Notes: generated from the sequence alone by a model not told the origin. Positions 1 through 6,918 are shown, counted from the first letter of the stretch. The stretch: DNA of 7,250 bases from Caldifarciminota bacterium UBA2202 (GCA_002327905.1 DCUY01000048.1:1-7250), one strand, 5' to 3'. Made by a program: numbers and translations.

Positions 1-909
1 CATGTTGTCCCCGGAATTATGAAGGCATGCGAAGAGCTTAATTCAATCATTGCATTTGAACTGGCGAAATCAGAGGGAGACCTTAACGGAGGATATACAG
101 GCCAGACGCCTGAGATTTTTGTAAAGATGCTTCTCGACTATGCCGACCTTTACAAATTTACAATGCCCTTTTTCATTCACGCAGACCATCTCACAGTCAA
201 AGATACATCGCAGAAAAATATTGATGCCGTGAAAAAGCTTATTGAAGCGCAGATTAAAGCAGGGTACACATCATACGCAATTGACGCATCATTCAATGAA
301 ATACCCGATAACATTAAAATAACCTCCGAACTTGTTCAGCCGATTATAGATGCTGAATTCGGCCTTGAAACAGAGGTGGGCGAGATCAAATCTGCCGGAC
401 AGGAGGGGGAGATAACCACTGTTGATGAAGCAATGGAGTATGTCAAAGGCCTTAATGCAAACAACATTCATCCTCAGCTTCTTGCAATAAACAACGGCTC
501 AAAGCACGGAAACTACAAAAAGGGTGAGGAGGTGCACATTGACCTCGACCGCACAAAGGCTATCTACGACTCTATAAAAGGATACAATATATCAATAGCA
601 CAGCACGGAATCACAGGAACTCCTTTAAATATAATCGGAAAATTCGCCGACTGCGGAATAAGAAAAGGAAATGTGGGGACAGAATGGCAGAATATTGCTT
701 TCAAGAACACTCCTGCTGATTTGATGGACAGGATGAAAAAATGGAGCGAAGACAATTTTAAGGATATTAAGTTCGCAACAAAAGAATTCAAAAATGATAT
801 AGATTCAATGGATCAAAAATACATTGATGCAACAATAGATGAGGCATATCAGAAGACAAAGGAATTCATCATAGGGTTCAGATCGCAGGATTCCGCCAAC
901 CTTTTGTAA
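1..909 (+). CDS. fba: Class II (zinc) fructose-bisphosphate-type aldolase, 5' end cut off by window edge
   Basis: The reading frame is open from base 1, so the ATG at 19 is internal and roughly the first few dozen residues are missing. The protein looks like a class II aldolase, which reversibly cleaves fructose-1,6-bisphosphate to DHAP and glyceraldehyde-3-phosphate in the cytoplasm. Counting from the ATG at 19, the motif HADH (residues 54-57) carries the catalytic Asp and the first zinc His. ETEVGE (117-122) supplies the likely zinc-region Glu, KHGNY (162-166) the second His, and QHGITG (195-200) the third His. GNVGTEW near residue 220 matches the family's N-x-x-T phosphate/substrate strand. 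Oddities are an insertion of about ten residues after HADH and a phosphate loop reading GITGT where GGSGS is usual. Tagatose-bisphosphate or another aldol substrate is therefore possible. It leads the plus-strand block, with dgt 10 bp downstream. Confidence 0.78.
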   Translation, partial: HVVPGIMKACEELNSIIAFELAKSEGDLNGGYTGQTPEIFVKMLLDYADLYKFTMPFFIHADHLTVKDTSQKNIDAVKKLIEAQIKAGYTSYAIDASFNEIPDNIKITSELVQPIIDAEFGLETEVGEIKSAGQEGEITTVDEAMEYVKGLNANNIHPQLLAINNGSKHGNYKKGEEVHIDLDRTKAIYDSIKGYNISIAQHGITGTPLNIIGKFADCGIRKGNVGTEWQNIAFKNTPADLMDRMKKWSEDNFKDIKFATKEFKNDIDSMDQKYIDATIDEAYQKTKEFIIGFRSQDSANLL

Positions 910-910
910 T

Positions 911-915
911 AGGAG
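911..915 (+). promoter_or_regulatory. Shine-Dalgarno site of dgt
   Basis: AGGAG lies 4 bases before the ATG at 920, inside the 10-bp gap after the aldolase TAA. The gap has no room for a promoter, so dgt is most likely translated from a message begun upstream. Confidence 0.6.
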
Positions 916-919
916 AATT

Positions 920-2071
920 ATGAAGACCGTAAATCAGTTGATGCAGGACGAGGAGAAGCATCTCTCTACATTTGCATGCCTCTCTTCAAAGAGCAAAGGA
1001 AGAAAAGTTGAGATAAAGGAATCAGCCCATAGAACGGCTTTTCAGAGAGACAGGGACAGAATAGTCCACTCAACCGCTTTTAGACGCCTTGAATACAAGA
1101 CTCAGGTATTTGTAAATCATGAGGCGGATTATTACAGAACCCGGCTTACTCACACAATTGAAGTTGCGCAGATAGGCCGTTCAATGGCAAAATCCCTAAG
1201 GGTAAATGAGGATTTGACTGAAGCGATTGCATTGGCGCATGATATCGGACACACTCCTTTCGGACATGCAGGAGAGAGGTCTCTTCATGACCTTATGGAG
1301 AAGCACGGAGGATTCGAGCATAATTCCCAATCTCTTCGAGTCGTTGATTATCTTGAAGAGAGATACCCTGATTACAGGGGATTGAATCTCACATGGGAGA
1401 CAAGAGAGGGCATCATCAAGCATCATACAAGCTATGACAATCCTGACAAGTCCCTTTTAAGGGATTTTCTACCCGGAAAATCAGCATCAGTTGAAGCTCA
1501 GATCGTCAATGTGGCTGATGAAATCGCATACAATAACCATGATATTGACGATGGGATTGAATCCGACCTGATAAAAATTGAAGAACTCATGGAGATTCCT
1601 TTATTCAAAGAGTGCTATGAAAAATCAAGAAAGAGAACTAAAAACGAGAAGCTTATCCGTTTTGAGATAGTGCGAGAGCTTATCGGAGCGCAGATAAATG
1701 ATGCTATAGTCACATCAATAAACAGACTGAAGGAGAATAAAATAGAGACATTGGAAGATGTGAGAGAGAGCAGGACACTCATTGACTATTCATCCGAGAT
1801 GAAACACAAGAATGCTGAATTGAAAAAATATCTTTATCTGAATCTTTATCAGAATTATAAGGTGCTCAAAATGCAGCATAAGGCGGAAAGATACATAGAG
1901 AAGCTCTTCCACGCTTATGAATCCGACATAAGACAGCTCCCTCCCAAATTTTTCGCTGAAGTTGCGACTCAGGGCGAGAAGCGCGTTATAGCAGATTATA
2001 TAGCCGGAATGACTGACAGATATGCGCAGGATGAATATGCGCGGTTATTTCTTCCTTATGAAAGGATGTAA
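920..2071 (+). CDS. dgt: dGTPase-family HD-domain deoxynucleoside triphosphate triphosphohydrolase
   Basis: Family members hydrolyse dGTP or other dNTPs to the deoxynucleoside plus tripolyphosphate, adjusting dNTP pools in the cytoplasm. The 383-residue protein has the complete HD metal site: H78 (in RLTHT), H107-D108 (in AHDIGHTPFGHAGE) and D200 (in NVADEIAY). H116 and E119 sit at the same spacing from the HD pair as the catalytic His126/Glu129 of E. coli Dgt. The N-terminal FRRLEYKTQVF (residues 54-64) and the FEHN motif (132-135) are also typical. At 383 residues it belongs to the shorter dGTPase-like class rather than the roughly 505-residue enterobacterial Dgt, so dNTP specificity and allosteric activation cannot be assumed. 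The ATG at 920 has a good ribosome site. Its TAA overlaps the next gene's ATG by one base, implying coupled translation. Confidence 0.92.
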   Translation: MKTVNQLMQDEEKHLSTFACLSSKSKGRKVEIKESAHRTAFQRDRDRIVHSTAFRRLEYKTQVFVNHEADYYRTRLTHTIEVAQIGRSMAKSLRVNEDLTEAIALAHDIGHTPFGHAGERSLHDLMEKHGGFEHNSQSLRVVDYLEERYPDYRGLNLTWETREGIIKHHTSYDNPDKSLLRDFLPGKSASVEAQIVNVADEIAYNNHDIDDGIESDLIKIEELMEIPLFKECYEKSRKRTKNEKLIRFEIVRELIGAQINDAIVTSINRLKENKIETLEDVRESRTLIDYSSEMKHKNAELKKYLYLNLYQNYKVLKMQHKAERYIEKLFHAYESDIRQLPPKFFAEVATQGEKRVIADYIAGMTDRYAQDEYARLFLPYERM

Positions 2072-2505
2072 TGTTCAAACAATTCAAAAGAACAATAAAA
2101 GATATTGTAATATCAGAGTCATCTCCATTGGAGATTTCAGCAGGATTTGGAATAGGAATATTTATCGGATTCCTTCCCTTTTACGGGTTTCAGACAATTT
2201 TATCTATTTTAGCAGCTGTCATTATCAAAAGAGTTAATAAACTCTCTTTAATTTTCGCAACACAGCTCTTCCTTCCTTTTGTCATACCGTTTGTCGTTGC
2301 TTTGAATTTTCTCACAGGTTCATTGATTTTGTACCGCAGAGTATCTATATTCCACATAGAAGATATATCGGATGTGCTTGTATATTTCAAGCCGATTCTA
2401 TTGGGGTCTATTCCCAACGGACTCTTGGTCGGCCTTATAAGCACTGCCGTTCTTAATAAAATAATAAACTTCATCAGGAGAAGAAACAATGCAGGAGAGA
2501 AATGA
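2071..2505 (+). CDS. DUF2062-family small integral membrane protein
   Basis: This 144-residue protein resembles the DUF2062 family, whose biochemical role is not established. After a short basic N-terminus it shows the family signature SAGFGIGIFIGFLPFYGFQT (about residues 23-42), which opens a hydrophobic hairpin. A second hydrophobic stretch covers about 57-87 and contains LFLPFVIPF. A third, after a polar linker, covers about 107-135. It ends in a basic tail (RRRNNAGEK), which suggests a cytoplasmic C-terminus. The start ATG overlaps the dgt stop (TAATG) and has AAAGGA 4 bases upstream. Its 3' end overlaps the TPR gene by 17 bp. DUF2062 is often found in envelope or glycan contexts, but nothing beside it here supports such a role, so function is left open. 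Confidence 0.82.
   Translation: MFKQFKRTIKDIVISESSPLEISAGFGIGIFIGFLPFYGFQTILSILAAVIIKRVNKLSLIFATQLFLPFVIPFVVALNFLTGSLILYRRVSIFHIEDISDVLVYFKPILLGSIPNGLLVGLISTAVLNKIINFIRRRNNAGEK
2476..2480 (+). promoter_or_regulatory. Shine-Dalgarno site fixing the TPR-protein start
   Basis: AGGAG lies 8 bases before the ATG at 2489, inside the end of the DUF2062 gene. The ATG at 2502 is in another frame, so 2489 is the best start for the downstream protein despite the 17-bp overlap. Confidence 0.55.
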
Positions 2506-3124
2506 AACACTCGAGAATGTCAAGAAGCTTAAATCCGAAGGAATGTATGCTGAAGCTCTTGTTTTGGGCGGTCAAATGCTCTCGGAAGATTTATATGACC
2601 CTGAAGCTTACTCTTTGATAGGCAAAATATATTATTTGATGGATGACCTTGACGCCTCTTTGAGATATTTTCTCACTTCTCTTCATATGGAGCTTCTACA
2701 CGCGAAGAGAGAGAGGGGGGAGAGTGCGACATATTTGAAGGAATCCAATGAAATTCTTTCAGCATCAAAATTTCTTTTAGTGAAGCATCTTGAAAAGAAT
2801 GATTTGAGAAGACTTATGCTACTCTTCGGACATACATTGATTCATATCGGACATTCGCTTGCGGATGGTTCAATTGATTCTTTAAGAACTGTGGAAATAA
2901 AAGAGTATAGAGAGATAATCGCTGGAATAGGGACAGAGACGAGCGATAAATACGGAAAAATGGAGCAGGAATTCTATCTGCCTTTGGGTCTCATATTCTC
3001 TCTCGCAGTGCTTGACGGGAAGCTCACAATCAAAGAGGCGGCGACAGAGTATTTCAAAAAAGATGTGAATGAATTATCGGAGATATATTCCGAGACACTT
3101 GCAATATTGAAAAAGATCAGCTGA
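2489..3124 (+). CDS. TPR-containing protein of unknown function
   Basis: This is a 211-residue soluble protein with no signal peptide or membrane segment. Residues 5-38 and 39-72 form two TPR-like helix pairs. The second is the clearer one: DPEAYSLIGKIYYLMDDLDA keeps the small and aromatic positions of a TPR. TPRs mediate protein-protein contacts, so a scaffold or adaptor role is plausible but unproven. Residues about 100-211 look helical and match no family I recognise. They include a His-rich LFGHTLIHIGHSLADG patch (112-127) and a final segment resembling a short helical bundle. The gene overlaps DUF2062 by 17 bp and is last in the plus-strand block. A homopurine run with six Gs lies within it. 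Its TGA abuts the convergent neighbour's stop codon directly. Confidence 0.75.
   Translation: MQERNETLENVKKLKSEGMYAEALVLGGQMLSEDLYDPEAYSLIGKIYYLMDDLDASLRYFLTSLHMELLHAKRERGESATYLKESNEILSASKFLLVKHLEKNDLRRLMLLFGHTLIHIGHSLADGSIDSLRTVEIKEYREIIAGIGTETSDKYGKMEQEFYLPLGLIFSLAVLDGKLTIKEAATEYFKKDVNELSEIYSETLAILKKIS
2704..2724 (+). repeat. Homopurine (GA)n-G6 tract inside the TPR gene
   Basis: There are 21 consecutive purines, with an alternating GA stretch followed by six Gs at 2715-2720, encoding a Lys/Arg/Glu/Gly segment (KRERGE). It is a simple low-complexity tract. The frame is intact across it. Confidence 0.5.
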
Positions 3125-4240
3125 TTAAATCTCTTTTATGAAACACCTTCTCTTTTTGTGCTGTCTTCTCTCAAAATATTTCCAGAAAGACTGAATTCTC
3201 GCATTGGTTTCAAGCTCTCCGCTTGTCTCCGCAGATATTATTTTATTTTTAATGCACGATTTTACAATTTCAGATATCAGAAGGGCATTTACTCCCAAAT
3301 CCCGATATTTTTTAATAACTCCGACAAGGTACAGGTCAATGTATTTGGGTTTCTTCATTGCATATAGAATATGAATAAATCCGAGTGGAAAGAGTCTGCC
3401 TCCGCTCTTTTGAAGAGCCCTCGAAAGAGAAGGCATCGCTATTCCGAATCCGACAGGATAATCATTTTTGTCCATAATTATTTTTACATAATCAGGATCT
3501 ATGAATCCGAAATACTGCTCTGTATAAACATCCGTCTGCTCCTTTGTCAACTGCACAAATCCGTAAAGGTTTGCATAAGCCTCATTCAGAATTCTGAAAA
3601 TGTCTTTTGCGAATTTCTTCAGGTCTCCGGCACTTTTTGCCTGATATACATGAAGTTCAAGCTTCTCCATTGCAAAAATATTAACCCTCTCAATCTTTTC
3701 AGGAATGCTCTCCGGCACTTTGACTTCATACTCAACCCAATCCACATCCTTTGTGTATCCGAGTCTCTCTATATGTTTTTGGTAATAAGGATAATTGTAA
3801 ATCATTGGAAGTGTGCCCAATTCATCAAAACCTTCAATCAGCATTCCCTCTTGATCAAGGTCTGTGAATCCCATAGGCCCATGGCTCTTTTTAATGTTAT
3901 TCTCCTTAAGCCATGACTCGTATGCGTCAAAGAGCATTTTCGAGACACTTTCATCATCAATGAATTCAAGCCATCCGAATCTTCCAATTGATTTCTTCCA
4001 TATCTCAATCTCTTTGCTATTTATTATTCCCGCAATTCTTCCTACTGTCCTCTTTCCGTCTTTTGCAAGAAACATTTTTACTTTGCAGAAAGTGAAAGCG
4101 GGATTTTTCTCCGCTGACAAAGTATTTATCATGTCAAAATAAAAAGGAGGCACAAAATACGGATGATTTTTATAGTGTCTGTATTGAAAATCCACAAATT
4201 CCTTAAGATCTCTTTTGGTTTTAACTTCTTCAATATGCAT
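3125..4240 (-). CDS. GNAT-type N-acetyltransferase-like protein, about 370-residue YghO-like group
   Basis: This 371-residue cytoplasmic protein resembles the long GNAT-like proteins often left as hypothetical or acetyltransferase in bacterial genomes. GNAT enzymes transfer an acyl group from acyl-CoA to an amine; the substrate here is unknown. The N-terminal half has GRIAGIINS (67-75, like a GNAT central strand). It also has the group signature GPMGFTDLDQEGMLIEGFDE (121-140) followed by YNYPYY (148-153). The C-terminal half has VIKKYRDLGVNALL (308-321), matching the acetyl-CoA pyrophosphate-binding motif, and ETNARIQSFWKYF (344-356), the usual last GNAT helix. The tail is very basic (RRQHKKRR). 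The ATG at 4240 lies 9 bp after nadA and has only a weak GAGAG ribosome site. It is last in the minus-strand block. Specific substrate or a link to NAD synthesis is not shown by the sequence. Confidence 0.72.
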   Translation of the reverse strand: MHIEEVKTKRDLKEFVDFQYRHYKNHPYFVPPFYFDMINTLSAEKNPAFTFCKVKMFLAKDGKRTVGRIAGIINSKEIEIWKKSIGRFGWLEFIDDESVSKMLFDAYESWLKENNIKKSHGPMGFTDLDQEGMLIEGFDELGTLPMIYNYPYYQKHIERLGYTKDVDWVEYEVKVPESIPEKIERVNIFAMEKLELHVYQAKSAGDLKKFAKDIFRILNEAYANLYGFVQLTKEQTDVYTEQYFGFIDPDYVKIIMDKNDYPVGFGIAMPSLSRALQKSGGRLFPLGFIHILYAMKKPKYIDLYLVGVIKKYRDLGVNALLISEIVKSCIKNKIISAETSGELETNARIQSFWKYFERRQHKKRRCFIKEI

Positions 4241-4249
4241 TTCAACTCT

Positions 4250-5155
4250 CTATGAAAGTTTCAGCATTCTTTCTATTGCTCTTCCGGCTGACTCTATCAC
4301 TGAGGAATCAAGAGTGATTTCAGGAGATTCTTCTTTAAGAGCTATCTTTATATCCTCAATTCTTGTCTTTTTCATATTAACGCACCTTAGCGCCGGCTTA
4401 TCCCTTAGAGCATAAAATTTCTTTTCCGGATAAAGCCTCTTCAATCTGTATATCATCCCTTCCTCGGTTCCGACTATAAACTCTTCATCTCCAAGTTCTC
4501 CCGCCTTCTTCACCATTCCCCCGGTAGAAAGAACATAGTCGGCCATTAGCTGTATTCTCTCTCTCGCCTCAGGATGTATGAAGAGAATTGCATTCGGATA
4601 TTTTTCTCTCGCCCTTGAAATGTCATTCTCGTTTATCTGGTCATGAACATAGCACCATCCGTTATACGGAATTATTTTTTTACTTGTCTGCCTCTGAACA
4701 AATGCGGCAAGATTTTTGTCAGGCAGAAATATTATCTCATCTTCAGTCAATGAATTTACAATCTTCACTGCATTTGCCGATGTACAGCATATATCCGACA
4801 ATGCCTTCACTTCTGCGGTTGTGTTGACATAAGCCACCACAGCCGCTTTGGGATTTTTACTCTTCATTCTTTTCAGCGCTTCAATATCAACCATGTCAGC
4901 CATTTCGCATCCTGCTTCAATCACAGGAAGTATGACTCTTTTTTCAGGGGATAGAATTTTGGCTGTTTCAGCCATGAATCTCACTCCGGCAAAGAGTATC
5001 TTGGATGATTCTATTCCCCTTGCCATTTTTGCAAGTTCAAGCGAATCCCCCACAAAATCCGCTATGTCCTGAATCTCTCCTTTTTGATAATTATGGGAGA
5101 GTATTGTAATATTCTTTTTTTTCTTTAGTCTTATTATTTCACTCTGAATACCCAT
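4250..5155 (-). CDS. nadA: Quinolinate synthase (4Fe-4S)
   Basis: NadA condenses iminoaspartate with dihydroxyacetone phosphate to quinolinate, the first pyridine intermediate in de novo NAD synthesis. The 301-residue length fits the compact NadA class known from Thermotoga and Pyrococcus. All expected residues are present: cluster cysteines C83 (AGCEMADM), C168 (NGWCYVH) and C258 (LRCVNMK). Substrate-site residues are H21 and Y23 (SHNYQ), S38 (GDSLELA), Y109 and N111 (AYVNTTAEVKA), H194 and E196 (HPEA), and S210-T211 (STGGM). ICCTSANAV (122-130) is also typical. In HPEA, Ala replaces the Cys frequently found there; that Cys is not a cluster ligand. GGGAGG lies 5 bases before the ATG. The upstream gene's stop is 1 bp away. 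No nadB or nadC is in the window, so the iminoaspartate source must be encoded elsewhere. Confidence 0.96.
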   Translation of the reverse strand: MGIQSEIIRLKKKKNITILSHNYQKGEIQDIADFVGDSLELAKMARGIESSKILFAGVRFMAETAKILSPEKRVILPVIEAGCEMADMVDIEALKRMKSKNPKAAVVAYVNTTAEVKALSDICCTSANAVKIVNSLTEDEIIFLPDKNLAAFVQRQTSKKIIPYNGWCYVHDQINENDISRAREKYPNAILFIHPEARERIQLMADYVLSTGGMVKKAGELGDEEFIVGTEEGMIYRLKRLYPEKKFYALRDKPALRCVNMKKTRIEDIKIALKEESPEITLDSSVIESAGRAIERMLKLS

Positions 5156-5156
5156 C

Positions 5157-5735
5157 TTATCCTCCCGCCCTGATCATTTCAATCTTATCCGCTTTAAGAT
5201 ATGTCAAGACAGAATCTTTAAATATCACTTTGATTCTTTTATCTTCTGACATCCATTCGATTCTGTTGTCAATTTCATTTTTTCTAAAAGTAAAATCGCC
5301 GTGAATCATCGAACATTTGTATATGCTGTCAGTGTAATGCATTAAAAAAAACGGAAGTATGAGCCAGTCATTCGGCTGATATTTTGCCTTGATCTGTTTT
5401 GATTTGATTCTTGCGTTTGATGCGTATGCCTCTATCATAGTGTCGGAGAATAAAAGATATCCTGTGCTCTTTTTTCCGATTTTAGAGTAATCCGAATAGA
5501 TTGAAACGGGCTTTAAGGGTGAAAGAAGCATTTTTGCGTGGTTATTGATTTTTACAGTATTCAAAGCGACTTTTGTGTTGAAATCAATTAATAGAGTATC
5601 TTTTTCGATTGAGAAATATATTTCGGATGAACCTGAATACGGAAATATTTTTACTGAATAATTTCCCTCCAATGAACTGCCTGCCGAGAATACTGAGAGT
5701 ATCAGTAAAAAAAGAATGCTAAATGATTTTAACAA
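5157..5735 (-). CDS. Small secreted or periplasmic protein of unknown function, TTG start
   Basis: This 192-residue protein has a clear N-terminal signal peptide: a Lys, then a hydrophobic core (FSILFLLILSVF, 5-16) and a small-residue cleavage region (SAGSS, 17-21). No lipobox Cys follows. The mature part is rich in alternating polar and hydrophobic strands (YSVKIF, EIYFSI, TLLIDF, IKVIFK) and looks beta-rich. It may be a LolA-like or DUF3108-like periplasmic fold, but I cannot assign a family. One Cys (141) and PNDWLILPFFLMHY (121-134) stand out. The start must be TTG at 5735: the next in-frame Met is residue 69, which would delete the signal peptide, and AGGGAAG lies 7 bases upstream. The gene overlaps the end of tyrS by 17 bp and ends 1 bp before nadA, so it appears translationally coupled to both. 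Confidence 0.72.
   Translation of the reverse strand: MLKSFSILFLLILSVFSAGSSLEGNYSVKIFPYSGSSEIYFSIEKDTLLIDFNTKVALNTVKINNHAKMLLSPLKPVSIYSDYSKIGKKSTGYLLFSDTMIEAYASNARIKSKQIKAKYQPNDWLILPFFLMHYTDSIYKCSMIHGDFTFRKNEIDNRIEWMSEDKRIKVIFKDSVLTYLKADKIEMIRAGG
5161..5166 (-). promoter_or_regulatory. Strong Shine-Dalgarno site of nadA
   Basis: On the minus strand GGGAGG sits 5 bases before the nadA ATG, within the last codons of the upstream secreted-protein gene. It is the strongest ribosome site in the minus block and supports ATG 5155 as the start. Confidence 0.65.
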
Positions 5736-6918
5736 ACCTTTTCTTCCCTATCTGAAGGATATCCCCGCTGACAGGTTTATATATGTAATTGAAATCGGAA
5801 ACAGCAGTTTGATTTATTTTCACTCCGCCCTGCTTTATAAGCCTGCTCGCCTCTGAAGAGGATTCCACAAGATTAAGCTCCTTTAAAAGAATAGTAAGTT
5901 TGTATTCTCTGCTCTTATCCAGCATCTTCTCCTCTATTTCATCAGGTAGCCCCTTATCCTTGAATATTCTGTTGAACTCCTCGCCGGCCTCTCTTGCCGC
6001 CTCTTTTGAGTGATACATCTTTATTATTTCTTTTGCAAGAATCACTTTGTAATCTCTCGGATTCTCTCCCGCCTTGAGCTTATCTTCAATATTCTTAATA
6101 TCTTCAACTTTCATTTCTGTTGCGAGTGTGAGATATTTAACTATGAGATTATCCGGTATTGACATTGTCTTTCCGAACATTTCTTTGGGAGATTCCGTAA
6201 TGGCTATGTAATTTCCGTAGCTCTTTGACATCTTCCTCACTCCGTCTGTACCTTCAAGAAGGGGCATTGTCATTATTATCTGAGGTTCGACTCCGTATGA
6301 CTCCTGAATCTCGCGCCCTAAAAGCAGATTGAATTTCTGGTCTGTTCCGCCGAGCTCAATGTCAGATTTTACTGCAACAGAATCATACGCCTGAAACAGA
6401 GGATACAGAAACTCGTGAATTGAAATCGGTGTTCCGCTCTTGTATCTGTCTGAGAAGTAATCTCTCTCAAGCATTCTTGCAACAGTGAATTTAGATGTGA
6501 GTTTCACAATGTCAGTAGGCTTTAATGCGTCAGACCATTCTCCATTCAACCGTATCTCAGTTCTATCTTCTTTGAGTATTGCAAATACCTGCTCTTTATA
6601 ATTTTCAAGATTTCTGCGCACCTCTTCGTCAGTGAGCTGAGGCCTTGTCTTGTTCTTTCCTGTCGGGTCTCCTATTTTTCCTGTGAAATCCCCAAATATC
6701 AAAACAGCAGTGTGTCCGAAATCCTGAAACAATCTGAGTTTTCTCAAAGGTATTGCAAATCCAAGGTGAATATCCGGACCTGAGGCGTCAATGCCCAGCT
6801 TCACTCTGAGAGGCATTCCTGTTTTTTGGGATTTTATAAGTTTTTCTTTCAGCCCATTCTCGGGAAGCACATCAACAGTGCCTTTCGAAAGAGAATCTAT
6901 CTGTTTTTGTATATCCAT
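5719..6918 (-). CDS. tyrS: Tyrosyl-tRNA synthetase
   Basis: This class I aminoacyl-tRNA synthetase activates tyrosine with ATP and charges tRNA-Tyr in the cytoplasm. At 399 residues it fits the TyrZ-like subgroup of bacterial TyrRS. The Rossmann catalytic domain has HLGF (51-54) at the HxGH position, GDFTGKIGDPTGK (76-88), YPLFQAYDS (172-180), GGTDQKFN (190-197) and a perfect KMSKS (229-233). A helical anticodon-binding region follows. The C-terminus is an S4 RNA-binding domain from about residue 340 (LLKELNLVESSSEASRLI). The second His of HxGH is Phe here, which is unusual. The ATG at 6918 lies 14 bp after the tRNA gene with no convincing ribosome site. No T-box or other leader could fit in that gap. 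Its 3' end overlaps the secreted-protein gene by 17 bp and stops with TAG. Confidence 0.96.
   Translation of the reverse strand: MDIQKQIDSLSKGTVDVLPENGLKEKLIKSQKTGMPLRVKLGIDASGPDIHLGFAIPLRKLRLFQDFGHTAVLIFGDFTGKIGDPTGKNKTRPQLTDEEVRRNLENYKEQVFAILKEDRTEIRLNGEWSDALKPTDIVKLTSKFTVARMLERDYFSDRYKSGTPISIHEFLYPLFQAYDSVAVKSDIELGGTDQKFNLLLGREIQESYGVEPQIIMTMPLLEGTDGVRKMSKSYGNYIAITESPKEMFGKTMSIPDNLIVKYLTLATEMKVEDIKNIEDKLKAGENPRDYKVILAKEIIKMYHSKEAAREAGEEFNRIFKDKGLPDEIEEKMLDKSREYKLTILLKELNLVESSSEASRLIKQGGVKINQTAVSDFNYIYKPVSGDILQIGKKRFVKII
5743..5749 (-). promoter_or_regulatory. Shine-Dalgarno site supporting the TTG start of the secreted protein
   Basis: Minus-strand AGGGAAG lies 7 bases before TTG 5735, inside the final codons of tyrS. 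Together with the signal peptide that begins right at the TTG, it decides this start. Confidence 0.5.

Noticed and set aside
3110..3137. Possible AT-rich terminator hairpin (AAAAGA paired with TCTTTT) at the operon junction
   Set aside because: The stem is only six A/T-rich pairs with a long loop and no G-C core, too weak to call.
3404..3418. Perfect inverted repeat GCTCTT-TTG-AAGAGC
   Set aside because: It is inside the GNAT-like coding sequence with no T-run following on either strand, so it does not look like a terminator; probably chance.
3371..3916. A 181-codon plus-strand open frame antisense to the GNAT-like gene
   Set aside because: It lies wholly opposite a well-supported protein, has a low-complexity Ile/Leu/Cys/His-rich translation with no domain pattern, and lacks a ribosome site. 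Other antisense frames over nadA, DUF2062 and the aldolase fail for the same reasons.
2071..4240. Possibility of a novel defence or signalling cassette (dgt, DUF2062, TPR, GNAT)
   Set aside because: dGTPases can act in phage defence, but this one sits among housekeeping genes, the GNAT gene is on the opposite strand, and no nuclease, effector, integrase or compositional shift is visible.
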